Positions 1 through 15,300 of a stretch of DNA of 64,000 bases are shown here, one piece after another. The stretch is from Amia ocellicauda. Its lineage: Eukaryota > Chordata > Actinopteri > Amiiformes > Amiidae. The stretch spans positions 14,480,001 through 14,544,000 of the forward strand of contig NC_089864.1 of assembly GCF_036373705.1 (NCBI RefSeq), read 5' to 3'. The number at the start of each line of letters is the position of its first letter. Position 1 is the first letter of the stretch. The notes below the pieces were generated by a model. It saw only the letters and a list, made by a program, of their open reading frames with translations. It was not told where the DNA came from and did not search any database. Position numbers and translations under genes: made by a program.

Positions 1-1713
1 AAAATGGCTGTGCACCATATATTTTGCATTACTGTTTGCATAATAATTCATACTGGTACACTTTCAAGACTTAAAATCATAGAGGGTATCTAAGTGTGTA
101 TTAAAAACAAAAATACCTATTTGCATGTGCAGAAGATCTTTCAAATTTGACACTCAGCTGGGTGAGGCTTATAAATGCAGCAGCGCTTCATACTGTACAT
201 CAAAACCCACAGCCCAGAATTTATTTTTGATTATATAAAATATGCAATGACTTCAATATCTTGAACAAGACTATTTTTTGGTGTATTTGAAGGACATAGT
301 GATACACTCTCCAATTCACAAATGTAGGACATGTATAGAATGTATAAGATTACTGCTGCATGCATTTAACTACTTTATCTGTTGTAAAGCACTAGAAATA
401 CATTACTGTTAATGCCAACAAGCCTTGCTGCTGCACATCGTATCAGAATAATCAGCATCGCATTACAGGCAAAACTGTTACACTCTCATCTACAATTTAA
501 TTATCTACTGCTGCTATTGGTCCAAATGAATTTAAGTAAATAGTTTTTAGAATAGGTTCATTTTGGCATATTACTTCTAGTTCGGCACTTTCTTCATTTC
601 GTTGGCAGTGAGGTGCATCATACAGAAAACACATTAGTGTTTTGTGTTAGAATATCTATCAAAATAATGGATTATCTGGACCACTGATGTAAAAAGAAGC
701 TCATTTCCTATTAAAGCACAAGACGTGTATTGATCACTCCTTGTTTGTAGTGGCTCAAGCCTCTTATCTTGAACATGGAAGATGAATTTGAAATGTTTTA
801 AATATATTACATTGCCTTGAGCTGGTAAACAAATGTCTCTTTGGCTGAACTGTTTTTTTCTGAAAGCCTTCCTTCCACAGAAAACTTGATACTGTCATAT
901 ATGACAGCCTGTCATATAATAACAATTGTGGATGAAAATGACTAACAAAATGATTCTGTTATATCCTCAGTTAGTCAGGTTCAAAGTGTTCAAACTAGAT
1001 GACTTGTTAAACAATGATCAGACACAGATGAGGTCTATAGTAGGACAATTTATAGATGAGCACAGAGACTCTGAACAATTACGGATATTAATGCCTGTTT
1101 TCTTTGGACATTTTGAACCTCTTAAGTTATTACATTAGAATTTGCTTCTCAATTCCATGAGTGCGTATAGATATAAGAAGAAAGAGCTAGGTCTGAACTT
1201 CATGATACTGGGGGAAATCAATCTATGGAAAATCAAGAAATGCAGTAATGAATGAGTGTGATGATGACACACCATTTTATTCATTCTTCCTGGTCACAAA
1301 TGTTGAAGCTAATGATCCAATTTATCCAACTCTAATTTGTTCTTCAAACAAAGCTTTTTTTGTACTTTGTTTTGCAAACACTTTTCATAATCGATTAAAT
1401 CTGTTTATGCTATGACTTATGCAGGAAGACTGAGGCTTTTGATTCCAGAGACAGCTGCACTTCAGGCTATATCTGTTGGATTAGCAGGGACATTATTGAG
1501 AAGATCTTTGGGTCTCTTAAATTTGATGCAAAGTACCTTTGTGTTTTTTCTCAGATTTGCACCTCATGCCATGCAGCAGGGAAACCAAACCAAACCTTTG
1601 ACTCACTGGCCAATTAACTGGCAGATTTCCATTAGGTAAAAGGAGGAATATTGTATTAAACTATAAGCTGCCATCAAGTATTGCAATTCTCAATTAACAC
1701 CAAAAATGATATT

Positions 1714-1792
<79 letters not shown>

Positions 1793-2099
1793 TGAAATGA
1801 TGAAAGTCTCCAAAAGTTTAGACATGTAGGAACACAGTATGTGAGCAGGTTTCACATTTTTATAATTTATCAAAAAGGTTGTTGCTTGCATTTATTTCAG
1901 AATACACAGTATACCAATACAATCTGATAGTAATGGTAAGTGTTTTAGTTGCATGCATGTTTTTACAGTTGCTTACACTTATTCAAAAGGGACAGATCGT
2001 TTTATGATTAGTTATTAGCTACATCCAAAACTCTTTAGGGGTTTGCAGTTTACTTTTACAACATATAAATTAATAAATAAAGCTGTAATAAAGGAAAGC
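1..2099. other. Upstream non-coding region
   Basis: AT-rich sequence upstream of CAND1 with only short chance ORFs (for example 926-1138 and 1412-1639). Neither resembles a family I know, and neither has convincing splice or promoter context. The only clear feature is the long TA microsatellite at 1716-1789. Confidence 0.5.
1716..1789. repeat. (TA)n microsatellite
   Basis: About 37 uninterrupted TA dinucleotides, read directly. The open minus-strand frame across it is low-complexity Tyr-Ile repeats and is not a gene. Confidence 0.97.
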
Positions 2100-2558
2100 T
2101 ACACTGAGACGATGCATTAGCACATTCGGCGGCGCGGGACGTCAAATACTGCAAGAACCGGAAGCGCCTTGATAGCCTCGGTAACCGACACCCGTGTGGA
2201 CCAATCACTGGAAGCGCTGGAGTCCTGGGCCCGCCTCCATTGAAAAGCGGCGAACTCTGACCTCTCAGCGAAAGCGCCTGGAGCAGCAGCAGCACTTCCA
2301 CATTTCTGCCTCCTCCGCCTCCCTCTGCAGAGACAAGTGAGTCAGATCTCCATTCAAACACGGCTAAACTCCGAGGGATGAGACTCTACACCCCGACCAG
2401 GCGATACAGCTGCTGAACGAAGTACACCGACCCCGTCAACCGAGAGTGGCTGCGCCGATCAACCACGACTTTAGGCCAGAAAGAGAGACAGGGCTGGAGA
2501 GCGAATCCTGACCGGAGAATACTGACAAGTGTTACCAGCTACTCCACAGACTGCAAAC
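2100..2558 (+). promoter_or_regulatory. CAND1: CAND1 promoter and 5'UTR (CpG-rich)
   Basis: The sequence changes abruptly from AT-rich to CpG-rich at about 2110 and stays so to the CAND1 start codon. It holds a CCAAT box (2201-2205), a GC-box-like CCGCCTCC (from about 2231) and no TATA box, the usual layout of a housekeeping CpG-island promoter. The transcription start cannot be fixed from sequence. Part of this block is 5'UTR, because no splice acceptor is needed before the ATG at 2559. Confidence 0.75.
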
Positions 2559-2626
2559 ATGGCGAGCGCCTCCTACCACATCTCCAATCTGCTGGAGAAA
2601 ATGACATCTAGCGACAAGGATTTCAG
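2559..2626 (+). CDS. CAND1: CAND1 exon 1 (coding part)
   Basis: Residues 1-22 plus two bases of codon 23. ATG context is caaacATGg. The donor is CAG|gtaaac. The start is chosen because [15 protein letters not shown] is the family N-terminus. Confidence 0.97.
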
Positions 2627-5600
2627 GTAAACCCGCTTTTTAAAGTTGCCAAGTGCACCGAAGTTGCTTTGGGGAGCCTCGATTGCCTTCATTTCCCCGT
2701 AACTTTTCCACTTTAATTGAAAAAGCAGCCTGTGGTCGCAGCCTGACAAGCCCGATTAGAAGCCCGAGTTAGTAGGCCTCGATTCTCTATTTATGTTTTT
2801 TGACGTTAAAAAAAAAACTTAGTTACGTCCAACACCGTTAAATCTTGAATATTTGCACGTTTGCTGAAAACATGTTACTTGGCACATGTGTATGCATATC
2901 CCGTTTTAGTTTTTTAATTGGAAAAAATGCCTTTTCCTTAAGTCATGATGATCATGGCTGATATGTCAACAGCAGATAGCAAACTGGCTGGCCACTCCTG
3001 CCTCTTTCTCTTCAATATAATTAATACTTTCAGCTTAACTGGCGATTTAAGAGTCTTATAATGTGTAGAGGTTGCATATCATTTAGTATTTTGAGTGCTA
3101 GGGCTGGATTATTGTGTGTTGTTCATCTTCAAGGCAGTTGCAATGGACACACCGTTTCGAGTTGGCTATGGTGTAAAGTTAGCTGCTTCAATGAGCATTT
3201 GTGCTGTAAAGAGACGTCACGTCTGTAGAAGTCGTTTAATTGTATTTGTCTAAATGCATTCCTCCACTTAATAATTATAATTATTAATATTATTTATTTA
3301 ACTGGTCTGTTGATACTTTAAAAGACAACAACAATGGGAATACGTTTTAAGTTTAACTAGCCTCAGATGAACTTTTGGGAGTTCCCTCTGTGGTTGTTTA
3401 CTGCAATGCCATTTAGTTTACCAGTGTGTCATTTTACCATTGAGTAATACAATTTCAGAGTCCCTTTACCTTCAGCAAAGCTTCAATTGTATTACACTAG
3501 CAACCATGGGGATCCATGGGGTACACTTTCTATATCCCTGACTGCCCTACAGTGAATTTCAAATACTAATATCTTCCAGATTATTATTAATATACACATA
3601 GTCTGTAGGCTGATTGGTTTTTGTTTTACTTGTAATAGTTTTGCGGCTTACATTTCTTTGGAAATCAAATGTACAAAACCAACAAAGGAAACTATGCAAA
3701 CAGGTTACGAAGAATGAATTTTGGCTCCAGGAGATGTGAATCCTCACACCTAAATTGGCACTAAATGTTCTACTGTGCAATCTTGAAGTCAAAACTGATA
3801 TGTCAACTGAAGATGCACAACAGAAGTGGTTAGACATCTCTGGTACTATTAAAGATCAATTCATTTTTTTTGTTTAAGCCTGTGGTTTGATTCCAGTGGT
3901 GAGAGGAGAGAATCTTGCTTTCTAGTTTTCCACTTCATTTTGCTTTTGTTAAGGGATTATTAAATCATTGAAGGTCCAGCAGCATATACTCCAGTGCCAG
4001 CTGTAGTATTGAAAGGAGAAAGCCATATGATTTAAGGGCTAATTGAAAAGAAATTGTATTGAAAGTAGTTCACTAATGTTCAGATTAAAACTTTGCTGTT
4101 AGTTTGTTCTTAGTATTTTTCAGGGTATGAAATTGACCTAATTATGATGTAGTTAGATTTGTATTTCTCATTGACTGAAGATGAAGTACATACACAAGCC
4201 AGGTCTATAGATATGGGATAATTGCTGCTGACTATGTCCTTGGCCTGTCTTTTTTCATCTGAATTACAGCAGGGCATGATCCCAGAATTATTCAAAATCA
4301 GGTCAAGTGTAGCTTCCTGCCAACATTTTGTTATACATGTTATACCTGAAGCAGTTTTGTGTGTTATAGTTTTAATTAATTATAATAATTGTGTACTCTT
4401 ATATTGCTAGGACTGTTTTTTTTTTTTTTATATAATTAGATTTGTTTATTTTCCGAGTTTACTTTCATGCAGTATCCTGGAAAAAACTTAGACAAACTTC
4501 AAACTCAAATTGGTAACTTCAAAGGTCGCCCTTGAAAATCAGCACTTTGGTGTTTGAAGTGCTTACCAGCAAGAAAGCATGAAAACGTACTGTGCAAGTT
4601 CAATGTAAGTTATGTAAATAGATACCTCGGTACTTTATTTTTCAATGTATACATTGGGGTACTTCATAGACGATACCCTTTATGACTTTGGCAGGTCATT
4701 GTCTTACTATACAGTGTTGGAAACACTGTGAAAATGTGTAAGTTCATAATTTTTCTTGATAATTTGCAAGATAACATTTTAAATTGTGAAATAAATATTT
4801 AAATTAGTTTAACAAGCAATTTTATGACATAGATTATATATCTATTATATTATATATATAAAGAAAAAATAATTTTGTAGCCACACTCACTTACTTAAAA
4901 TTAAGTTTTCTTTATATATTTTGTCCAGCACCTCATGGGAGTGAAGACGCTGTAGTGCATGGATGCTTTCAAGTTATATATATATGTATATATCACAGTG
5001 CTTTCAGGATTTAAAACATTTTATATTCTATAGTTACTTTAGGAGTTTGCTATAAATTAACTGTGGCTAAAAAAGTAATTACAGATATGGCCTACATATA
5101 GTTTATTTTCTTTTTTCAAATTTAACACTTATTTACTCGAGTAAAATACTACCTTCTCTTAACTCTAGTCATCTCTCCTTTCATGGCTAGAGTTTGTCTT
5201 ATCTGATAAGAGGCACTATTCTCAATGTCATGTAAATGAAGGGAAAGCTGTAGGTTCATATTTAAATTAGCCATGTGTATGGTCAAAGACAAGATACTGT
5301 GCAATTTTTTAACACTAGTTTTCACATTCAGGCAATGTCTAAATGCAAGCTTTGTTTAGAAAAACAGGGAAGGCCCTATATATACTGTGGCATCATGCTT
5401 TGTTTCATTTTACTCTCCCCCTTCCTCATTAAAATATCTTTAAATCCCAGATTTACTGAATTAGCATATCTGATCACTAGTATTGTACAGTGGCTTTTGC
5501 TTTTAAGTTATGTTTTCACTTTAATAAACCAGTTCAATAAGTGAAAAGCAGGTCACAACATTTACAGTTTGCTGTGCTTGGCAATCAGTTCGATTACCTG

Positions 5601-6292
5601 TAGTTGCCATCTGGGTACCGCAATCTGTCCAAGAGTACGTTTTCTTTCACTGTCCTTCGGTGTCACTCTCCTTGTTGGATTTTGACAGTTTCTCCTTATG
5701 TCCCCATACTCCAGTTCTCTTGGCAGTGTTGTCAGTTTGCTCCATCATCTATATTTACACAGACAGTTATTTTTTTTCCCTTGCCTAGAGGTTAAAACAG
5801 GACAGCAGAATTAAATTAAACTTGTATGTTTTTTTTCTGTTTTTTAATGGGTGTAAATCTGTCTGTGTGTGACTATTTGTATATGTATACAGATGGTCAA
5901 AATTGTGAATTACATTGAAATCCTACTAAAATGGAAATTTGAAATATTGATCAATATGACAATGTATTATCCTGAGGACGTGTTTTGCTACCACAGTACA
6001 AATCTTCCTAATCAAAATCTCTTCCATTTTTAGCGGTCACATTTCCACATATCACATATTATTCTGGTATAGCTTTACTTATTACCATATATTTTTGTAA
6101 TTGTTTTCCCTTAACTTGTAAAATAGTTTCCTACATGAATGCAATACATATTATGATATTTTACATGTTCTACTTTTTGAAAAAACAAAACTACTGTTAC
6201 CAGAAATGCATTTGCTTGAAATGGTGTACAATGCAGGCCTGTGTTGTGGTAGACCAGAGGTAATGTTGACGTATGCGGCCGAATGCTTTTTT

Positions 6293-6343
<51 letters not shown>

Positions 6344-9300
6344 TTTTTATTTCTTGGCAGACGCCCTTATCCAGGGCGATTTACAACACAAGTGCAAAAA
6401 TACAGACGTACAAGGCATCAATCATTACAAATTCAACTTAGCTAAAACATAGCAATTCAAAATAATACATTTTACAAATTCCAATTACAATTTACACAAG
6501 TACAGTAAGAGACTTCCTACATCCTGGACGGTGAAAGCTAAGTGCTGTCAAGATGTAGGGTTACAGATGAGGGGTAGCAAGGAGGAAAACAATCAAGAAC
6601 GCAAGGAGCATAATAAACTGAAGTGCTATCTAGCAGGGATAGAGGTGTAACGGGTGAATCCTGTGCCGAATGCATTGTGTGCGTGTGCGTACATATCTTC
6701 CTTAACGCTAGAAGCGCCAAGCCAGTTAATTTGACCGATTTGGTTATTAAAATTTGAATTACTCTGTGTTCCTAAATACACTGCACATAACCATTCATGA
6801 CTTTTCCTAAATATATGTTCTAAACATGCCTACAGCATTTTAGCTGCATAAACGCAGCAATAAATAAGTTATAAACACATTAACCTAGAATTGCCAAAAT
6901 CTGGTTATTTTGACCGGTAATTTAAATACATAATAACTCAAATATAACGCATAATCCTGCCTTCCCTTTACAATACAGTCAGTCTGGCACTCAAGTGGTG
7001 ATTTCTACCTGTCTACAGTCTTTCATGTGCTTGAAAAACACGCATTGGCATTACAGGTGTTTTCTTACAGCTGTAGTCAGATTGAGTGGATACAATGATT
7101 ACCCGCAAATAAACATAGATTCGACACAGAGATTGAAGAGAGTGCGTTTTGGACATGCCATGTATATGAACATGACTGATTCAGGGGCATCAGAGATACT
7201 GGAAATGACAGATCATTCGTTGGTTTGTGCCAGTGTTGTGAACACATTGAGAGTGAAACGCCAGGTCCAAATGGCACCGAGTACTTTTACTCTACTGATC
7301 AATACGCGATCACTACTGCACAGTACAGAGTGCAATAGTGCAGGTACATCGCATGCAAAATAATGATTCACGGACATTATCAGTGGAGGAGCATTTATTG
7401 CGATGCTATATTTTCGTGGAGTAAAAGTGTTCACCTGGAGAGGCTGTCAAAATGCAGTGTGAGGTACGTTTTCATGCAGGGAAAGTGGAGAAACATGTTC
7501 TGTGTGGACTGTACCGAGCTGTCAGGTATGCAGGTTAAATATATAGCAAATTGCTTCTTGAAATACAAAGCTACAGTGAAAAAAAGCAGTGTATGCTGAA
7601 AACAAAGTTTACACAATGTTGAAAATGTTTACTTTAGTGTGCAATTATGTTTTGATAAATGCAATAGTTATTTTTGAACTATAAAATATTGCTTTTGAGA
7701 ATTATTCCAATATTTAAGTTTACACTTGTTTAATTATCTTATTGTATGCTGTTTTTGAGCTTTTTGATTATTGTAGGCTATATAGTTATTCATGTTTTGA
7801 CTACAGTGTGTGCGTTTAGAAAAAAAGTGTTATTTATAGCAATAATATTTTATGTTCATATTTCAATTTAAATACTACATTTGTGCTATGTAAATGTTGG
7901 ATTTGAAGGTCATGAATAAAACTTCTGAGTTTTATACGATTGCCTTTGGTTGCCATATTGCAGCTGTTAAAGAGCTATCGGTTACAATGACCGGATATGG
8001 CGCTTGTAGGTAGTTCGAAATGTCTGCACTTCTAGTGTTAAAGTGATTTCTGTACTGAAGCAATGTACTAATGTCTTGCTCCCGCCTGTTACTGTAGGTT
8101 CATGGCCACCAATGACTTGATGTCAGAGCTCCAGAAGGACTCCATCAAACTGGATGATGACAGCGAGCGCAAAGTGGTTAAGATGATCCTTAAACTTCTG
8201 GAGGATAAGAATGGAGAGGTGCAGAACCTGGCTGTCAAATGGTAAATACTCTTCTCCAGCATGTCTCCTCTTTCAGCCCTGTCTGTAACAAGGTGTTAGC
8301 TTAGTGGGTGCATTTCACACTTCTTTGTCTTTATTTTTCTGGAGGGACTCATTTCAAAGGCCCGGCTACCATTGCATTAGGCTGCTCAAGATATCTGTCT
8401 GCAAAAGCCCCTTTTAAATGTTTCTGTTCTAATTCTGACTTAGCTTAATGTCTGTGAGATTCACTCAAGGTTGTGCTTAGCCGGCATCAGTGTACCGTGT
8501 GCTTTCTCTCCTCGTACTGTTCTCCACTCCACACTCCACTCCACTGAATTTTCAATGAATTGGACCCTGGTAGAAGACTTCTTGTACAGTTGGGATTGAT
8601 GCCAGTTGACTACAATGTTCTGAAGGGACCCAAGTTGCTGTTGGGCCTTGGTTGGTTAACGAGCAGTAACTACCTATACTCGCCATAATCAATGCATAAC
8701 AGCCGTAATAAGAGAACATGCTTCATTGACCTAAAATACTTGAATGAAGTGTGATTTCAATTGGGGTCTTTAAATCATGAGATTGCTCTTGTGAAATGTA
8801 GGAAATGAGTGAAGTATAATTATACATGTCTTTGAGATCCACTTTCAGGTATTTAATTGATCAAAATGCTCTCTTTTGTTAGCTTTTTTTCTGTAACAGG
8901 AAGATGCTTGATTTGCCCAGATATGCTAAATGTTTACTTGTGTATTTATTTTACTACTTTTACATTCATTAGACACCTGTCTATTTAGGATGTGGCTGTG
9001 AAATCATTCAACTATTGAACACCCGCTTGTGAAACCACCAGGAGTTTTTTTTTCTTTTTAACCTTTACCAGGGCCCTTTTCTTGGCAACGTTCTAACGAA
9101 GCACAACAATCTATCTTGTTTATGCCCAAACTTTTTAAATTGTGTTTGAGTCATCTTAAGTGTCATCAGAGACGTGTTTACATGTTTGCATGTTAATGTT
9201 TACAATGCAGCAATCTAGTCAAGTGATGCAGAGCAGCAGCACTTACTCTCAGGAGTTCCTTAAAGAGAATATTTTAAGGATGCCTTTTTTCTGATTCTAT

Positions 9301-12300
9301 TTTTGTTGTGCGTGGGCTGAATGTCTTCCAGTGAATTTCTTTAAATGAGGAGTTTTCTACATATGGTACGTGTAAACCCTGACTGATGCTGTTTTCTCTG
9401 AGATTCATTTGGAGGATACAATAAAAGTTCTCACGATTTTCCATCAGTAGTGATTGTTTTTTTTTTTTTTTTTTTTTGCAACTTTAGGGATTACCAATTC
9501 TGGTGTAAATGTTATGCATTGTCACTTTTTTGTCCCTTTTCAAGTATATTTAATATGCCTTCAAAGTAAATCTTAAATCATGTAAATGTTTCAACCTTTC
9601 AGTCATTGTATCTCTAGAGTTATTAGTCAAAGCCTTACCTTCCATGTGAGAAGAGATTGGTGATTTCAGGTTAGCCTCAGGAAGGAATTCACATCTCCTT
9701 CACTATTATAATTGAATAGTTTTGCAGTCAGGCGTGCATTGGCACTGTGCCTCCTCTGACTTTGAACTGTGCATTTCCTCCACAATAAAGAAACTTGTAC
9801 CTTACTTGACTGACTTTCCTTTTTTCCAGTCTGGGCCCTCTTGTCAGTAAAGTGAAGGAGTACCAAGTGGAGACTATTGTAGACACTCTGTGTACAAATA
9901 TGTTGTCAGATAAAGAACAGCTTCGTGACATTTCCAGCATTGGACTGAAGACAGTGATTGGAGAACTCCCTCCAGCCTCTAGTGGTAAGTGGTGCATTTT
10001 CGTATTTGTTTGTTCTGATCATAGATTCATCATATTTTGTATTGGTAGACAGTATTGACTTTAGCAGTCTTTTATATTGATTAGTGTAACTGAGCAAAGC
10101 TTGGAATTGTCCACGTCTCTTCTGTTTCAGTTTTAGTCACAACGAGATAGGCTGTAGATAATTTGAAGGTCGTTAGACTCCAAGATGGCGTTTGTCTTTA
10201 TTTCACCTGAATAATACCAAGGTGATTTTGAACAGTAAGTGCCTAGATAACAGAAGTTTCTTGTATTCAGTTTCTCACCTTGAAACAAAAACCAAAAAAG
10301 CAAATACTACTACTTACTAGTTAGTCTATAGCAATATGCCTTTATTTCAGTCACTGCATGTAAACCCCTCAAATAAGGGCAATGTGAAATTGTACTTAAT
10401 CTATTCATCAAAGTTTAGAGCACTAATGTTTTTTTTGAGGAATTTTAATCTATATTAATATGATATTAATCCACCAAGACCATGAACTACACTAAAAATA
10501 TGGAGAACAAAAAGCCAAGTCTCTGCTATTATTCCTAGATGGTGTTTGGCTCCATCTTAACCACAAGCAATATAGTGATATCTTTAGATATAATGATGTT
10601 TCATCTTGCAGATTTGTTTAAGGGAAATGGGTTTTGCAGAACATCTCAACTTGAATGTGGTTAGATGAGCAGGGGCAGACCTATTCACAGCATTGTAATC
10701 TGGAAGCAGGACTAAATTGCAGTTTGTAATGCATTGTGCTCCTTTTCAGGTTCTGCCCTGGCTGCTAGTGTTTGTAAAAAAATTACAGGACGTCTCACAA
10801 GTGCCATAGCCAAGCAAGAAGATGTCTCTGTTCAATTAGAGGCCTTAGACATTATGGCAGATATGCTATGCAGGTGAGATTTTTTTTTTCTTCGGTTGTG
10901 GTCACTGCGCAGGAAAATACCACTGCATTAATCTTCAGTTAATCATATAAGATCAGATCTATAATTTCAAAAGAAATTGTGAAAGAAATTTTAGTGTAGA
11001 CATGGGTGTCTTCTTGTTTTTTCATGGTTTTTGAAATCCTGTTATCGTCATTTGAAGCCGATTTCTCAAGGTCGTTTATTTGCACATGCTCTCGGGCCGT
11101 TTTTGGTTTTTACATTGCACGTCATTCTCTTATACATGTTTTAGACTTCAAATATTTTAACCCTCGTCCTATTGGTGTTCAAATGACAGTTTTCAATGGC
11201 AGAACACAGGGAATGCGATCAATGTTTTAATTCAGTACTTTTTTTATTGTTGCTGACATGACACTCCGTTCACATCACGTTAAATATTTTGAATAGTAGA
11301 CAATACTACCGTATAATACGGCATTATTTGTCTGTAAATTGCTATTGTAATACACGGTAGAAACGTCTTAGGTAAATGGTGTACTTTTATAAACTACATT
11401 TGAACGAAAACAATTTGAGCACTAATGTTAAGGCTAATAGAAACAACCTCTTTTGATTTACACAACCTCCTCCAGATATTCAATGTAGGGGAAAAAAATT
11501 GGCGGAGGGGGTATGAAACAAATCTATTAAAATTAAAAACCTGAGAAGTCCTCATTAAAGAAGTATTCACCCCTTTTGCAATTTCATTCTTTGATGAGAT
11601 CAGGTGCATCCAATTGCCTTTATAATTCTACTTGGAATTTGCAAAATAGATGTAGCAAAAGATTGTTTGTCTGAAATCTATTGGCCTAAATGCAAATCAT
11701 TACTTCTAATGCAAGCCCAACACAGCAGATCACACAGGTAACACTATCCCTTCTGTAGAGCATAGTTGTGGCAGCATCATTTTATGGGCTTGGTTTGCTT
11801 TGTCAGAGTAGAGGGCAAAATGGATGGAGCTGAATACAGGCAAATCCATGAGGAGAACCTGCTTCAGTCTGCAAAAGACCTAGGACTGGCACTGAGATTT
11901 ACCTTTCAGCAGATGATGACCCCAAGCACATAGCTACTGCAGTGTTGCTTGGTATGTGTGCCCAGTCAAAGATAGGACTTGCCACAGATTCTGAATCAGA
12001 TTCAAGATTTGAAGCTCGCTGTCCACCAGTGATCCCTATCTAACTTAACAGAGGTTAAACAAATTTACCAAGAAGAATGGATGAATATTTTACAATCCGA
12101 TGTGCAAACCTGCATACAATTCGGGGTGAATACTTCTCTAACCAATACATTTAAGTTTGTTTTATGTTTCATTAGGCCTAACTGTTTTACTATAAACATT
12201 GTTGCCTCAAAGTGTTGAGTAGGTTGTATAAATCAAAGGGAAAAACATCCCATTTAAATGCATCAAAGTTTTAGGTTGTAACACCCAGGGAGTGTAAATA

Positions 12301-15300
12301 CTTACTATAGCCACTGTATGTATGTGTGTATGAATGTTTTCATCTAATCTACCCTGTTCTTTTCTGAAATACTGACTATGGCTGACTGACACTAGTTACC
12401 TTAGCTGACTGATTATTCTGGGATTTGATTTATTAAGAGTAATATTTGATGGTTAGTTATGAACTTGAAGTTTTAAGGACAATGTCATATATTACAATGA
12501 TCATGTTTAACCCTTCTTTTGTTCGTTTCTTTTTTAGGCAAGGGGGCCTTCTGGTAAACTTCCACCCATCCATTTTGAGCTGCCTACTTCCACAGCTGAC
12601 TAGCCCACGGCTGGCTGTGAGGAAACGAACCATAATCGCCCTGGGCCATCTTGTAATGAGCTGCGGGAACCTTGTGTTTGTGGACCTCATTGAGCACTTA
12701 CTCACAGAACTGTCTAAAAACGATTCCATGTCAACCACCAGGACATACATACAGTGCATCGCAGCGATCAGCAGGCAGGCTGGCCACAGAATTGGTAAGA
12801 AACAATCATACAACTCTCTTTACTGCATTGAAACGCTAAGCCACTGTTTGTTGGTTTTCTTTTCAGGGTGTAAATGTTTTTTTACATCTTGGACAGATTT
12901 ATTTTTCAGATTTGATTCATGATTTCATACCTTAAGAAGCATATGTTTGTTCACTTTCATCAGCATCACCCTGTGCAATGTAAAGATTTACAATAAAAGC
13001 CTTATGTTAGAAAGGATAGCCATTGCATAATTAATGTTTTAAAACCTCTCCGTGAATCATCAAATACTGAAGAATAATCCAGACACAGCTATTTCTCATT
13101 CTGCTGAACACCCAGAAAAAGATGAATCTCAGAGACTATGTAAAAACACTTTGTCTTAATACATTGTATCTGTCAAGAACCTCGCTTTCGATTAACATTT
13201 CATGTACATGGGACTGAACACATACTTTTGATTCTCCGTTATAAAGAACTCAAATCTGTTTTGTCAGGAGATAAGAAAGCACAGTGTATTCACGGAGTTT
13301 CACATTTAGTGCTTCCTTGATTCAGTGTGGAGGAGTCAGATGGTTTTGTTAAGAATTTAATGAAGTGAGAGCTTGGTCAGATTGTTCTTGATTAAGATTA
13401 TTTTGCTAGCTTGCAGTTTCTAGATAAAGTCATTACAGTCTCTTCTGATAAAACAAAAAATGCAGTGATTACAATGGATAAGATTGCTTGGTAAAAACAC
13501 TTCAACCTATGTTCACACTTTATCTTTCGATTTTAATTAGCAGTTTCTGTCATGTCGAAAGTAATCAATTATGGTTACATTGAGGGCAGAAAAACTAAAC
13601 TTTTATCAGCATTTCCTCAAAAGCTGTTAGAACTTACAAACTCTGTAAGTTATTATTTTTGAAATCATCATTTAACAAATTTCAGTCGTACCCCCCGACT
13701 CATTTGAGATGAATAATTCTGTTTAAACTACAGAATCGTAGATGAACAAGGCATATTTTTTCAACTCTTTATGCATGTTGTTGTTAAATATCCAGTAGGG
13801 AACCGATTTAGGGCCTCTTAAAGGAGATGTTGCTGAAGCCAATCTCATTAGCACAGCTGGAATTGAAATTGAAACCCTGTATATGAAGCTTAACTAAAAA
13901 GTAATTTGTCTGTGTGGTTTCTTTTAGGTGAATACCTAGAGAAGATCATTCCTCTGGTGGTTAAGTTCTGTAATATCGATGATGATGAGTTAAGGGAATA
14001 CTGCATCCAGGCCTTCGAGTCCTTTGTCAGAAGGTTGGTACAGAAACTCCCTTTAATCTTGGGGGGAAATACATATAATGCAAAGTCTCAAAAGTTCATG
14101 ATTATTCTGGAAAACTGCTTGCATTACAAAAGAAGGATAACCAATCTGAGCATCCATCATGGCCATAAGGATTCTACAATTACAGAGTCTAAATGCAACA
14201 TAGGTTTTATTTTTGTTTAGGAATCTATTACCCCCACAAAATGTTATTGTCTAATCTCCCTACATGGATTAAATAAACACTCTGGTGATTCTGCCTGGTT
14301 TTGGGATACATTTCTGATGCACACATTTTTTATTTGAGCTTTTAATCACATACACACTAACTTGTAAAAACAAAACTCGCCAAAAATACTAGTAGAACTA
14401 GTAGAATTACTATACGTCAGATACAGTTTTCAACATTTCTGTACGCAGTCTTCAAAGCCCACTACCAAGAAGAAACCTTAATAAAACAAGTTATGAATGC
14501 TATCCCAGCCTTGATAAAATATGCAGCAATAACATTCCTTTCAATGTAATGCATCTTCTCAATGTAGTCATTGTCTTGTAATTTTAATAATGAATTAATT
14601 TGACTTGCAGGTGCCCAAAAGAAGTCTACCCACATGTTCCAACTATTATTAGTATCTGTCTTAAGTACTTAACCTATGACCCAAATTACAACTATGATGA
14701 TGAGGATGAGGATGAGAATGCTATGGATGCAGATGGTGCAGATGAAGATTATCAAGGTACAACAAGGATATCATGATTTTTTTTTTCTTGACTCTTGATA
14801 TTGAGAATACAGATGTGTTATCGAAATGCAATCAAGAAATCTACATATTTGCATCTGAGTCCATTTGAATTTCAGTTTACCTTTGCTTCTGAATAATCTA
14901 TAATATGAACAATAAAATGTCTTTGTGAAGAAACTTTTATCCAAAGACATCATATGAGGGGGGATAACTAGGCATCAACAACTGCTGCCAGCTCACTCAA
15001 AATGACCCGAGTTTTGAGTCTGATCCAAAGGACAGACTCGTGCAGATCTGAACTGCATTAATCAAGTGTTATTGTTTTACGAACTTCACTTGTAATTAAC
15101 AGTAGAGCTCTTAGTGATGTATTGTTAACGGGATTGCAGGATTAATTGTGTATGAAGTAATTTTGTGAAAACCAAACTAATTACACGGGGAGCGTTATTG
15201 TAGGAGGCTGTTAAAACAGGTAGCACGGGAGACCTTCACAGAGGGAAATGTCCATGCTTCAATTAAATGTTCCTTGTGTAATTAATGGTGATTAGTTTCA

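Noticed and set aside
926..1639. Two short ORFs (70 and 75 codons) upstream of CAND1
   Set aside because: No recognisable similarity and no supporting signals; chance frames.
6995..7363. 122-codon ORF inside the piggyBac-type element
   Set aside because: Not recognisable as an intact transposase or any other domain; treated as decayed element sequence.
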